Source: JANOAR01 sp031411235 (lineage in GTDB: Bacteria; Verrucomicrobiota; Verrucomicrobiia; Verrucomicrobiales; Verrucomicrobiaceae). Taken from it: a stretch of DNA of 56,697 bases. The position numbers were made by a program, and so were the translations under genes. The notes below the pieces were generated by a model. It saw only the letters and a program-made list of their open reading frames with translations. It did no database searches and had not been told where the DNA came from. The stretch is taken from assembly GCA_031411235.1 (NCBI GenBank), contig JANOAR010000158.1:1-56697 (forward strand), in the 5' to 3' direction. Shown in pieces: positions 17,892 through 26,140 of this stretch; position 1 is the stretch's first letter, and each line of letters starts with the position of its first letter.

Positions 17892-19964
17892 TTACCAGTC
17901 CTTTTTGGCTCCGAATTCCCGGCGACGCTGCACCTTCACACGTTGTTCGTCGGTGTAGGTGCGGAGTTGGTTGCGTGCGTCGTTGGGTGTGTAGCCCGTT
18001 TCCTTGTCCATGAGTTCAATGACTTCGTCGGAGTCGCCTAGCTCTGGCTTCCCATCCTTGCTGTCCTTGGTTTGTATTTGTCCCTCGGGCACGGATTTTT
18101 CTTTGCCGTCTTTGCCGTCTTTGCCGTCCTTATCTTTGCCTTCCTTGTCTTTGTCACCCTCTTTAGAGTTGGGGTCTTCAGAGTCTTTATCGCCGTCCTT
18201 GCCGTCCTTGGCCTTGTCGCTGGGATCGCCGTCTTTGCCGTTTTGTTCCTTACCGTCTTTACCCTCTTTACCATCCTTTGGGTCGCCCTCTTTACCGTCT
18301 TTGCCTTCCTCGCCGTCTTCACTTTTGTCCCCTTTCTCGCCCTTTTCCCCTTTATCTCCTTCTTCGCCCTTTTCTTTTTTATCGTCCTTGTCGCCTTTTT
18401 CGCCCTGCTGCTGTTCTTGCTGCTTCTTCTGCTCAATGGTCTGTTTCACCTGCTCGATGAACTTGGCCACGTAGTCGCGATTGGCTTGGGTTTCCTGGTC
18501 ATCAGGGCGGATTTGCAGGGCGCTATCAAAGTGTCGCAGGGCATCAATCCAGGCTTTCAGAGTGACTTCGGGGCGGCCTTGCAGCAGGCCTTTGCCTTGA
18601 TCCCAGAGGTTGGTGCCTAGGCCGCGATGCGCGCGATAGCGGAGATCGGTATCGCTCGCTTCGAGCGCATTGCTGAAGGCTTGGTTGGCGCGTTCATACT
18701 CCTTGAGCTTCATCGCCGAAGTGCCCAATCCGTAGGCCAGTTCGGGGTCTTTGCTCTCGCCGTGCAGCCTCGCATAGAGGTCGCGAGCGCGGCCATAGTC
18801 GTGTTCGCTGTAAGCTCGCAGGGCGTCATCGCTGGTCATTTGTTTGGGGCCAGTCCAGGCGGCTTGGGCGGTGGAGAGCAGGGCGAAGAGCAGCACAACG
18901 ACAGCGTTGCTAGCGGCCAGCAAGGGTGCGGCACGAGCGACCTTTACAGACGAGCCTGGGCGCGTGCGCGGGGCGACGCTAGGGCGTAAAAAAAGGGCAA
19001 ACATGAGTGACACAATACCCACGGCGAGCGGCCATTGAAAGCGCTCGATCGGCTTGACACGTTGACGCTGGCCGGACTCCACGCTTTCCAGAAGTTCGAG
19101 CACTTGCTTCACCATCACGGTGTTGATGGCCTGCACGCCGAGTCGCAGGTAGCGGCCATTGGTTTCACTGGCGAGTCGCTGCAAGGTGGCCTCCTCCAAG
19201 CGTGTGTGGACGGGCTTCCCCGTGGTATCGTCGAGGACGAATTCGGTGGTCTTGTCGGGGTCGGGATTCGGGATGAGCGAGCCGACATCGGTGCCGCAGC
19301 CGATGGCGACGATGCGCACTTGTTGATCGCGAGCACGCTTGAGCATCTGCTGCACATCGGGGTCATCGTCGCCGCCGTCGGTTAGCAAAATAAGCCCGTG
19401 GTTGCGCGAGCCGGTTTTTTCAAAGGCATCAAACGCGGCACGCATCACGTCACCGAGCTTGGTGCCGCCCTTCGGCACAGTGAAGCAATCGAGCGCCTCG
19501 ATGCTCTCGACGACGGCCTCGTGGTCGGTGGTCAGCGGAGCCTGCAAGTAGGCGCGTCCGGCGAAGGCGATGAGCCCGACGCGATAGCCGGAGAGCGTGG
19601 CGAGGATGTCCTGTGCGGCGAGCTTGGCGCGGGTGAGGCGATTGGGCTGCATGTCATCCGCCATCATCGAGCGCGAGGTGTCGATGGCGATGATCACGTT
19701 TTTGCCAGTCTCGGGAATCTCGCGCCGCTCCTCGCCCCAACGTGGCTGCGCGATGGCGATGATGAAGCAGGCAAAGGCTAACATGTAGAGGGCAAATACG
19801 GCCCAGGTGCGCGAGCGAGAAATCTGCGCCATGAGTGTGCCTCGCAACGACGCTGCGACGAAGGCATCTGTGGCTCGGTGCTCGCGGCGGAAGGCCCGCC
19901 ATTGGAGCAATGCAAGCACTGGAATGAGCCAGAGGGCGTGGAGGTAGTGGGGTGAGGTGAACAT
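17892..19964 (-). CDS. BatB-BatC fusion: VWA membrane protein joined to TPR and charged repeat region
   Basis: A 690-residue protein. Residues 1-335 are BatB-like: two N-terminal helices (9-21 and 53-73), a von Willebrand A domain with an intact MIDAS motif (Asp95, Ser97, Ser99 in AIDTSRSM), and a closing helix at about 309-327. A second signal-like helix (LLAASNAVVVLLFALLSTAQA) starts a BatC-like part with TPR repeats (about 375-500). Residues about 517-625 are a collagen-like, lysine/aspartate/glycine-rich low-complexity spacer, followed by the conserved-looking tail DEVIELMDKETGYTPNDARNQLRTY. BatB and BatC are usually separate; one polypeptide here suggests a fixed 1:1 partnership. Confidence 0.82.
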   Translation of the reverse strand: MFTSPHYLHALWLIPVLALLQWRAFRREHRATDAFVAASLRGTLMAQISRSRTWAVFALYMLAFACFIIAIAQPRWGEERREIPETGKNVIIAIDTSRSMMADDMQPNRLTRAKLAAQDILATLSGYRVGLIAFAGRAYLQAPLTTDHEAVVESIEALDCFTVPKGGTKLGDVMRAAFDAFEKTGSRNHGLILLTDGGDDDPDVQQMLKRARDQQVRIVAIGCGTDVGSLIPNPDPDKTTEFVLDDTTGKPVHTRLEEATLQRLASETNGRYLRLGVQAINTVMVKQVLELLESVESGQRQRVKPIERFQWPLAVGIVSLMFALFLRPSVAPRTRPGSSVKVARAAPLLAASNAVVVLLFALLSTAQAAWTGPKQMTSDDALRAYSEHDYGRARDLYARLHGESKDPELAYGLGTSAMKLKEYERANQAFSNALEASDTDLRYRAHRGLGTNLWDQGKGLLQGRPEVTLKAWIDALRHFDSALQIRPDDQETQANRDYVAKFIEQVKQTIEQKKQQEQQQGEKGDKDDKKEKGEEGDKGEKGEKGDKSEDGEEGKDGKEGDPKDGKEGKDGKEQNGKDGDPSDKAKDGKDGDKDSEDPNSKEGDKDKEGKDKDGKDGKDGKEKSVPEGQIQTKDSKDGKPELGDSDEVIELMDKETGYTPNDARNQLRTYTDEQRVKVQRRREFGAKKDW
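18090..18412 (-). repeat. collagen-like KDGKEG low-complexity tract inside the BatB-BatC gene
   Basis: The coding strand is almost pure purine with GGC interruptions and encodes tandem Gly-x-x triplets such as GEKGDK, KDGKEGKDGKE and GKDGDKD, about 108 residues. The plus strand shows the matching runs of TTTGCCGTC repeats. Glycine every third residue over several stretches recalls bacterial collagen-like sequences, though proline is scarce and register is lost in places. Repeat-length variation between strains would be expected. Confidence 0.75.
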
Positions 19965-20002
19965 CGCTAATCGGATGAAGGATGAAGGTCAGAAGCTGCG
20001 AA

Positions 20003-21016
20003 TCACACGGAAATAACAACGGGGGCACGGCGGCTCAGCGTCTGTGCCAGCAGTAAACCTAGCGCCAAAAAAGCTGCGGCTGGCAGCGCAAAAAACTCCA
20101 GACGCTCATCCGTCTCGACCGTCACGCGCTTCTGCACTTCGGTCTTTTCCAGCTCGTCGATGGTCTTGAAGACCTCCTGCAAAGCTCGCGAATCCTGCGC
20201 TCGGTAGAAGGCTCCGTGGGCGATGGCGGCGACCTCTTTCAAAGGGGCTTCATTGAAGGCAGCCTGCGTACGCCGCGCGGCTGGCAGGTAGTGGTCGCCT
20301 GCCGTGCCGACGGCGATGGTATAGATGCGGATGCCCAGTGTGGCCGCGAGTTTAGCCGCTTCTGTGGCCTTCAGTCGGCCCGAGTTTTCATCGCCATCGG
20401 TGAGCAGCACGATCACCTTGCTCTTCACTTTTTTCTCAATGTCGAGCCGTCGTGTGGCCAGGGCGATGCCGGAACCAATGGCCGTGCCATCGCCGACAAC
20501 ACCCATTTGCACTCGCTCCAGATTTTCTTCCAGCCAGGCGTGGTCAAGCGTGAGTGGGCAGGGCAAATAAGGTTCGCCAGCAAAGGCGACAATGCCGATG
20601 CGGTCATCCTTGCGCCCGGCGATGAAGTCGCGCATCACACGCTTCGCTGCTGTAAGCCGGTCGGTGGGCACACCTCCCACCATGTAGTCTTGCGCTGACA
20701 TTGAGGTGGACACATCGACGGTGAGGCAGATGGCGATGCCCTCGGTTTTCGACTCCTCGGTGGAGGTGACTTTTTGTGGGCGCGCTAGCGCGAGGATGCC
20801 CAGGCCCAGGCTTATCAACCCCAGCGAGGGAACCAAGGCACCCGCTGCCGAGCGCGTGGGCCGGGCGACCTCGCGCAGCAAAAATGCCGTGGGGAAAATC
20901 ATGCTAGGTGCGCCGCCACGCTGCCCACGCAACCAAGCGATGAGCGGCAATACAAGCAGCAGTAGCAACCACCACGGCTGGGCAAACTGATGATCAGATA
21001 GCAAGGGTATCTTCAT
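20003..21016 (-). CDS. batA: BatA-like VWA-domain membrane protein
   Basis: A 337-residue protein from ATG 21016 (MKIPLLSDHQFAQPWWLLLLLVLPLIAWL), chosen for the typical BatA N-terminal helix. A longer frame to 21052 only extends into the upstream gene. The VWA domain has an intact MIDAS DVSTSM (Asp101, Ser103, Ser105), the BatA hallmark GGVPTDRLTAAKRVMRDFIAGR and a C-terminal helix (FFALPAAAFLALGLLLAQTL). It probably docks BatB and related partners at the membrane. Its start overlaps the end of the preceding gene by 23 bases; the BatB-BatC gene follows after 38 bases. Confidence 0.82.
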   Translation of the reverse strand: MKIPLLSDHQFAQPWWLLLLLVLPLIAWLRGQRGGAPSMIFPTAFLLREVARPTRSAAGALVPSLGLISLGLGILALARPQKVTSTEESKTEGIAICLTVDVSTSMSAQDYMVGGVPTDRLTAAKRVMRDFIAGRKDDRIGIVAFAGEPYLPCPLTLDHAWLEENLERVQMGVVGDGTAIGSGIALATRRLDIEKKVKSKVIVLLTDGDENSGRLKATEAAKLAATLGIRIYTIAVGTAGDHYLPAARRTQAAFNEAPLKEVAAIAHGAFYRAQDSRALQEVFKTIDELEKTEVQKRVTVETDERLEFFALPAAAFLALGLLLAQTLSRRAPVVISV

Positions 21017-21878
21017 GCAAACGCTCCTCCTCAAGCTTTGAAACAACGGCACTCACCAAGGCGACCGCCGCCTCTCGTGAACCACCTGTGGGGCCAAATT
21101 CCAAGGTGTCATAAATCGCCGCGAGCGGCGCGAAGCGCTCCTGGATGTGCCGCGTCCGACGGGGCGCAGCGACCAGCTCAACACTGGGAAACAATTCCTG
21201 AGAGGTGCGAAAAGGGGCGGGCAGTCCATAACGATCCATGAAGTAACGTCGCAGAATCGCAGACACACGTTGCCCAATTTCTGGGGGCGGCATGATGTCG
21301 GCGTGGTTTTGCACTTCCTTCATCGCACGCATGGCATCCTTTAAGGGACGACGGGTGCTGCTGGCCAGGATTTGCGTCGTTTTGCGCAGCAGGAAGTAGC
21401 CTAGCAGCACCAGCAACCCGAGCAGCACCGCCACACTCACCAGGATGATCCACAACGGCGTCGGCTCGGCGAGGACATGCGGCAAAGGCACTTCGGGATG
21501 CGGCAGCTCGCCGGGCATTTGCGGCTGCGCTTGCTGCATTTGCGGCGGGGGCTCGCCTTGCTGCGTAGGCTGCTCTTGTTGAAAGGGCTGGCTCTGGGCG
21601 AGCACGGGCGCGGACACCCACAAGGCACCGAGAGCGAGCAGTAGAAGCGTCAGTGCCAAGTGGCTGTTGCGTTGGGCGCGAGACACGGAGCGCGGCCCTC
21701 CGCGGCCGCAGCGCTTCGTTCGCACAGGCAGCGATGAGTCATCACAAGGCTTCGCCCGGAGGCCGTCCCACAGAGAAGGCTTGGAGCTTGAGCAGCACTG
21801 CGGCATCGGAGTGCCGCGCTCCGTATCCTTGGCTTCGCTCGCGCGTTGGGTCTGAAATGGCATCCCCATGAGATTCAT
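20994..21878 (-). CDS. Bat-operon membrane protein with in-frame repeat insertion near its N-terminus
   Basis: A 294-residue protein whose ATG overlaps the upstream DUF58 stop (ATGA at 21875-21878), which fixes the start. Residues 13-70 come from a palindromic insertion. They are unlike an N-terminus, and the signal peptide (LALTLLLLALGALWVSAPVLAQ) only begins at residue 74. Then come a Gln/Pro-rich linker (96-130), one membrane helix (about 143-167) and a cytoplasmic helical domain (VSAILRRYFMDRYGLPAPFRTSQE... YDTLEFGP). Position and layout match the small DUF4381-type proteins between DUF58 and BatA, but I am not sure of homology. The leading extension may impair export or be tolerated. Confidence 0.65.
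   Translation of the reverse strand: MNLMGMPFQTQRASEAKDTERGTPMPQCCSSSKPSLWDGLRAKPCDDSSLPVRTKRCGRGGPRSVSRAQRNSHLALTLLLLALGALWVSAPVLAQSQPFQQEQPTQQGEPPPQMQQAQPQMPGELPHPEVPLPHVLAEPTPLWIILVSVAVLLGLLVLLGYFLLRKTTQILASSTRRPLKDAMRAMKEVQNHADIMPPPEIGQRVSAILRRYFMDRYGLPAPFRTSQELFPSVELVAAPRRTRHIQERFAPLAAIYDTLEFGPTGGSREAAVALVSAVVSKLEEERLHEDTLAI
21669..21850. repeat. 174-bp palindromic element inserted in frame, flanked by 8-bp direct repeats
   Basis: Direct repeats GCGTTGGG at 21669-21676 and 21843-21850 bracket a GC-rich element. Inside, 12-bp inverted arms ACGGAGCGCGGC (21685-21696) and GCCGCGCTCCGT (21813-21824) pair exactly, with CGCGAG/CTCGCG at the outer ends. The repeat-to-repeat period is 174 bases, 58 codons, so the reading frame is kept. 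Conceptual removal joins QTQR to NSHLALTLLLL, giving an ordinary short signal peptide. This resembles palindromic elements that insert into genes in frame, or a small non-autonomous transposon. Confidence 0.7.
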
Positions 21879-22900
21879 CGCTTGTGTTTCCTCGCTTTAA
21901 AAAATGCCTTCAGCGCAGGGATATAATTCTCGCCCGTTGTCACTTCCAAGGTTTCCACGCCTGCGGTATCGAGGATGTCGCGCACGCGCTGCTGGTGCGA
22001 TGCCAGCGCTTGCTCGTAGTGCTGACGCACGGCGTAGTCAGAGCTGTTGACGATCTGTTGCAACCCCGTCTCCGGGTCTTGCAACGCCACACGCCCGACG
22101 TTGGGCAAGACCAACTCCGCAGCATCGGCGATGCGCACCGCGACGACGTCATGAGCCGCAGCGACACCGCGCAGGCGGCGCTCCCAGCTCGTGTCGGGGA
22201 AAAGAAAGTCGGAAACGATAACCACCAGCGAGCGGTGCGACATCCGCCGCAGCACGACCTCCAGCGCTGGCACTAGACTGCTGCGAGAGCCGAGAGTCGA
22301 GATATTGAGGATGTCGCGCAGCAAGCGCAACGCATGAGTCATGCCCTTGCGAGTCGGCACCACGGCCTCGACGTGGTCGGTGAAGAGCAGCAGGCCTACT
22401 TTATCATGGTTGGCGCAGGCACTGAAGGCAAAGGCTCCGGCCATCTCGGCGGTCAGCTCGCGCTTGCTGTCATCCCGGCTGCCATAGTCGCTGCTACCCG
22501 AGACATCGACGAGCAGCAGCACCGTCAGCTCGCGCTCCTCCTCATATTTTCTCACGAATGGTGCGTCCATGCGCGCGGTAACATTCCAGTCGATGAACCG
22601 CACGTCATCGCCTGCCTGATACTCGCGGAAGTCATCGAACTCGATGCCCTGGCCCTTGAACCGAGAGTGGTACTGCCCGCCGAGTGTCTCCTTCACTAGG
22701 CCGCGCGTGATGAGTTCGATGCGGCGCACTCGTTTTAAAATACGTGCCAAGCGCTCATCGGGGTCAGGGGCCGGGTAGCGCCCTGGGCGCGAGAGGAACA
22801 TATCGAGCAGCACCCAGATGAGGATGGCGACAAAAAGCCCTGCAAGCACAAGCAGCAGGATGGGGGCGAGACTGGAGTCTGGAGTCGTGACGGTAGGCAT
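21875..22900 (-). CDS. DUF58 family protein (Bat operon leader)
   Basis: A 341-residue protein: an N-terminal membrane helix (about 11-33) followed by a DUF58 domain. Diagnostic sequence is GQYHSRFKGQGIEFDDFREYQAGDDVRFIDWNVTAR, then a VWA-like strand with VDVSGSSDYGS (Asp132, Ser134, Ser136), an intact MIDAS-like set. DUF58 proteins are encoded beside MoxR AAA+ ATPases and BatA/BatB proteins and are thought to recruit MoxR. Here it is the first complete gene of the set and no moxR is present in the window. It overlaps the next gene by 4 bases. Confidence 0.88.
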   Translation of the reverse strand: MPTVTTPDSSLAPILLLVLAGLFVAILIWVLLDMFLSRPGRYPAPDPDERLARILKRVRRIELITRGLVKETLGGQYHSRFKGQGIEFDDFREYQAGDDVRFIDWNVTARMDAPFVRKYEEERELTVLLLVDVSGSSDYGSRDDSKRELTAEMAGAFAFSACANHDKVGLLLFTDHVEAVVPTRKGMTHALRLLRDILNISTLGSRSSLVPALEVVLRRMSHRSLVVIVSDFLFPDTSWERRLRGVAAAHDVVAVRIADAAELVLPNVGRVALQDPETGLQQIVNSSDYAVRQHYEQALASHQQRVRDILDTAGVETLEVTTGENYIPALKAFFKARKHKR

Positions 22901-22918
22901 CAGTGAGGGGGCAGGGCG

Positions 22919-23005
22919 TCACTCGACAATAGGGCCAGCTTCAAGGCGCACCGCGTTGCGGTCGCCCACAATGGGGAGCGCTGGGATTGGGAGGTTCGTG
23001 TTCAT
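22919..23005 (-). CDS. possible 28-residue ORF upstream of the DUF58 gene
   Basis: ATG 23005 to TGA 22919 on the minus strand would encode a 28-residue peptide beginning MNTNLPIPALPIVGDRNAV, 18 bases before the DUF58 start. It sits where a moxR gene often lies in other genomes, but I see no MoxR motif. It may be a leader peptide, a decayed remnant or chance. The spacing is compatible with co-translation. Support is weak. Confidence 0.2.
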   Translation of the reverse strand: MNTNLPIPALPIVGDRNAVRLEAGPIVE

Positions 23006-23185
23006 GAGGGAAGTATGAGATTAAAAGCCGAACTCTTCCAGCATTTGATTGAGGTTATTACTACGCTGTCAGGTTCAATTACGTCACGCTTCGATTTCAT
23101 GCTTGCTGCCGGGCGACGATTTCTCCTAACCTCGCAACTTCGCAGTATCCAAAACCCAACCTTCAACCCAACCCCGACCCACAAC

Positions 23186-24574
23186 ATGAAACGAGGCATC
23201 GCATCTGTGCTCCAACTTATCGTCGCTGCGGCGACGACCGCAGGGCTCTACGTCCACGCGGAACCCACGGCTCCCGTGCAACCCGGCGGCAAGCTGCCGG
23301 GCAACGTCGCCATCAAGCTCGTGAAGATGGCCGATGGCCTCGCCGAGCCGACCAACATCGGTTGCCCCCATGATGGCACGGGCCGTGTCTTCGTCTGCGA
23401 ACGCCCCGGTGTGGTGCGCATCATCAAGGATGGCAAGCTGATCAAGAAGCCCTTCCTCGACATCAGACAAGTCACCGTCAGTTCGTTCCTGGAGCAGGGG
23501 CTCTACGACATTGAGTTCCACCCCAAGTATAAAGAGAACGGCCTCTTTTACATCCACTACTCCGACATGTGGTTCAACGGCGACGGCCTCATCGTGGAGT
23601 ATAAAGTGAAGGCCGGGAACCCCGACCAGGCAGATCCCGACAGCGCCCGCGTGGTGATGCAGCTCGACCGCCCCTACTGCAACCACAACGGCGGTGAGAT
23701 CGTCTTCGGCCCAGATGGTTATCTCTACATCGGCAGCGGCGATGGCGGCTGGGAGGGAGATGTGCTCAATGCAGGCCAAGACCTCGCCACCCTGCTCGCC
23801 AAGGTGCTGCGCATCGACGTGAACACCCGCACGCCGGAAAAGGGCTACGGCATCCCGAAGGACAATCCCTTCATCACGCCCTTGCAGTTGATGACGCTAT
23901 TCGGCGTATCGGAAGAGACCTTTTCCAGAATCCAGCCCAAGGCTAAACCAGAGATCTGGGCCTACGGCATCCGCAATCCGTGGACAATGAAGTTCGACCG
24001 CAAAACGGGCGATTTTTATGTCTTCGACATCGGCCAAAATCACTGGGAAGAGATCAACATGGAGCCAGCGGGCAGCAAGGGAGGACTCAACTATGGGTGG
24101 AAATTCATGTGCGGCAGCCACCCCTTCCCACAGAAGCTGGTCAAACAAGCCGACGGCACCGAGAAGGGCGTGGATCCTGACAACTGGCCCAAGGTGGGCG
24201 TACTGCCCATCGCGGAATACAGCCATGTGAACCAAGGCAACTGCGTCATCGGCGTGGGCATCTATCGCGGCGCAGCTTATCCCTCGCTCGATGGTGTATG
24301 CTTCACCGCCGACTGGGGTAGCGGCAAGGTCTGGGGCTTGAAGCGCGATGACGCTGGTGCCTGGCAAATGCAGGAATTGCTCGATCTCGACACTCCACTG
24401 CGCCCCACGGGTGGCGGTGAAGGCGAGGACGGCAGCCTTTACATGTGCCAGGGCACCGCAGGCTACGGCGGCAAGACCGACCCCTACCAGGAAGCCCCCG
24501 GCGCGGTGTGGAAAATCGTCGCTGCCGACAAGGTGCCCGCAGGGGCCGAGACGGCACCGTTGCAGGCGAAGTAG
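23186..24574 (+). CDS. secreted PQQ-type sugar dehydrogenase (glucose/sorbosone dehydrogenase) family protein
   Basis: A 462-residue protein from ATG 23186 (MKRGIASVLQLIVAAATTAGLYVHA signal peptide). The mature protein is a six-bladed GSDH-type propeller: GTGRVFVCERPGVVRIIKDGK, EQGLYDIEFHPKY, HNGGEIVFGPDGYLYIGSGDGG (cofactor/calcium region), LAKVLRIDVN, EIWAYGIRNPWTMKFDRKTGDFYVFDIGQNHWEEINM and GLNYGWKFMCGS. Relatives oxidise aldose sugars with PQQ, but many in Verrucomicrobiota and Planctomycetes are uncharacterised and may not bind PQQ. It is followed by a strong terminator, so it is probably monocistronic. The frame is open upstream to 23015, but only the signal-peptide start makes sense. 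Confidence 0.85.
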   Translation: MKRGIASVLQLIVAAATTAGLYVHAEPTAPVQPGGKLPGNVAIKLVKMADGLAEPTNIGCPHDGTGRVFVCERPGVVRIIKDGKLIKKPFLDIRQVTVSSFLEQGLYDIEFHPKYKENGLFYIHYSDMWFNGDGLIVEYKVKAGNPDQADPDSARVVMQLDRPYCNHNGGEIVFGPDGYLYIGSGDGGWEGDVLNAGQDLATLLAKVLRIDVNTRTPEKGYGIPKDNPFITPLQLMTLFGVSEETFSRIQPKAKPEIWAYGIRNPWTMKFDRKTGDFYVFDIGQNHWEEINMEPAGSKGGLNYGWKFMCGSHPFPQKLVKQADGTEKGVDPDNWPKVGVLPIAEYSHVNQGNCVIGVGIYRGAAYPSLDGVCFTADWGSGKVWGLKRDDAGAWQMQELLDLDTPLRPTGGGEGEDGSLYMCQGTAGYGGKTDPYQEAPGAVWKIVAADKVPAGAETAPLQAK

Positions 24575-24592
24575 AGCTTGGGCATGATTCAG

Positions 24593-24629
24593 AGCGGAGG
24601 ATACACGAGCGTGTGTCCTCCGCTTTTTT
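24593..24629 (+). terminator. intrinsic terminator after the sugar dehydrogenase gene
   Basis: A 14-bp stem, 24593-24606 (AGCGGAGGATACAC) with 24611-24624 (GTGTGTCCTCCGCT), one G-T wobble and loop GAGC, followed by six T from 24624. It lies 19 bases after the stop at 24574. Confidence 0.9.
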
Positions 24630-24667
24630 GTAGCTACGAGTCATTCCTCTGCCACCCTCTTACTTCC

Positions 24668-26140
24668 ATGCCCACCGCCCTCCGCAGCCTCCTCAGCATC
24701 GCCGCCCTAACAGCCAGCGTCTTCGCCGCCGACAAACCCTTTGGCATCCATGTCGTCGATGCAGCCACAGAGCGCGGCATCCCCCTCATCGAGATGCGCA
24801 CCGTGAACGACATCCGACTCGTCACTGACAGCGCAGGCTGGGCCGCCTTCCACGAACCAGGGCTCATGGGCCGCGAGGTGTACTTCGCCGTCAGTGGCCC
24901 AGGCTACGAGCTGGCGAAGGACGGCTTTGGCTACACGGGCATCCGCCCCACGCCACGCGATGGCGAGACGATCACGGTAAAAATGAAGCGCAGCAACATC
25001 GCCGAGCGCATCGCTCGCACGACAGGGCAAGGCATCTACCGCGACTCCGAATTGCTGGGACTTCCCTGTCCCGTGCCCAATTTAATGGCCGAAGTCATGG
25101 GCCAGGACAGCGTGCAAGCCACCCCCTACAAAGGCAAAATCTTCTGGCTCTGGGGCGATACCAACAACCCGCAGTATCCCCTGGGCAACTATCAAACCAC
25201 CTGCGCCACCACGCCCCTGGATCAGCGGCCCGAGCAAGGGCTGCGCTACGATTATTTCATGAGCGCCAAGGAGCCCACGCGCCTGCGCCACATGTACCCG
25301 CACAGCGAGGCTGGTTGCGTGTGGCTGTTTGGTCTGCTGACGGTGAAAGACGAGCAAGGAAGCGACGCCCTGCTCGCCCACTACGGGCGCTTCATGGGCT
25401 TGGATCAAAGCAAAGACCACGGCATCTGCCGCTTCAACGACACGAGCGGTGTCTTCGAGAAAGTGGAGGAGTTGGGCTCGGACAACACATGGCGCTTTCT
25501 GCGAGGCAATGCTGTGCGTGCCACCACTGCCGAGGGCGATTATTTCTACTTCGCCGAGCCCTTCCTGCACACACGGGTAAAGGCCACGCGGCAAGACATC
25601 ATCAACCCCACTAGCTACGAAGCCCTCGCCTTCGACCAGGCCACCCAGCTTTACCGTTGGCAAAAAGAACAGCCTCCCACGACCCAGGGCGAAGAGTTCA
25701 AAATGCTGCTCACTGGCAAGATGAAAGCCGCCAGCGCCCGCTATCACATCAAGGACATCGCCACTGGCAAACCCGTGCGTTTTCACAGCACCAGCATCGA
25801 ATGGAACGCGCATCGCCAGCGCTACGTACTCATCGGCTTGCAGAGCGGCGACAAGACTGATCCCTCGCCCCTCGGCGAAGTTTGGTATGCCGAAGCCAAA
25901 GCTCCCGATGGCCCATGGATCAAGGCCATCAAGGTAGCCAGCCATCCACGCTACTCGTTCTATAACCCCGTGCATCACGCCTTTTTCGATGCCGAAGGTG
26001 GCCGCTATATCTACTTCCAAGGCACCTACTCGCTGGAGTTCTCAGGCAACCCGCTAGCCCCAGCGAGATATGACTACAATCAACTGATGTACCGGCTTGA
26101 CCTTGAGGATGAGGTTTTACAAGGCGTCCGAGAGCTGTGA
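24668..26140 (+). CDS. secreted beta-propeller protein with N-terminal carboxypeptidase-regulatory-like domain
   Basis: A 490-residue protein from ATG 24668 (MPTALRSLLSIAALTASVFAAD signal peptide). An upstream in-frame start at 24578 would run through the terminator and is rejected. Residues 22-105 look like a carboxypeptidase-regulatory/transthyretin-like beta domain (GIHVVDAATERGIPLIEMRTVNDIRLVTDSAGWAAF). The rest is a beta-propeller-like region resembling DUF4185/GH43-type folds: KIFWLWGDTNNPQYPLGNYQT, EVWYAEAKAPDGPW, YSFYNPVHHAFFDAEGGRYIYFQGTYS. Acidic residues suited to glycoside hydrolysis are present, but no catalytic set can be assigned. It probably acts on carbohydrate outside the cell or in the periplasm. 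Confidence 0.65.
   Translation: MPTALRSLLSIAALTASVFAADKPFGIHVVDAATERGIPLIEMRTVNDIRLVTDSAGWAAFHEPGLMGREVYFAVSGPGYELAKDGFGYTGIRPTPRDGETITVKMKRSNIAERIARTTGQGIYRDSELLGLPCPVPNLMAEVMGQDSVQATPYKGKIFWLWGDTNNPQYPLGNYQTTCATTPLDQRPEQGLRYDYFMSAKEPTRLRHMYPHSEAGCVWLFGLLTVKDEQGSDALLAHYGRFMGLDQSKDHGICRFNDTSGVFEKVEELGSDNTWRFLRGNAVRATTAEGDYFYFAEPFLHTRVKATRQDIINPTSYEALAFDQATQLYRWQKEQPPTTQGEEFKMLLTGKMKAASARYHIKDIATGKPVRFHSTSIEWNAHRQRYVLIGLQSGDKTDPSPLGEVWYAEAKAPDGPWIKAIKVASHPRYSFYNPVHHAFFDAEGGRYIYFQGTYSLEFSGNPLAPARYDYNQLMYRLDLEDEVLQGVREL

Noticed and set aside
18072..18620. 182-codon plus-strand frame of mostly Phe, Leu, Val and Ala opposite the BatB-BatC repeat
   Set aside because: It is the antisense image of the collagen-like repeat; its composition follows from the purine-rich coding strand and no start signal or domain is visible.
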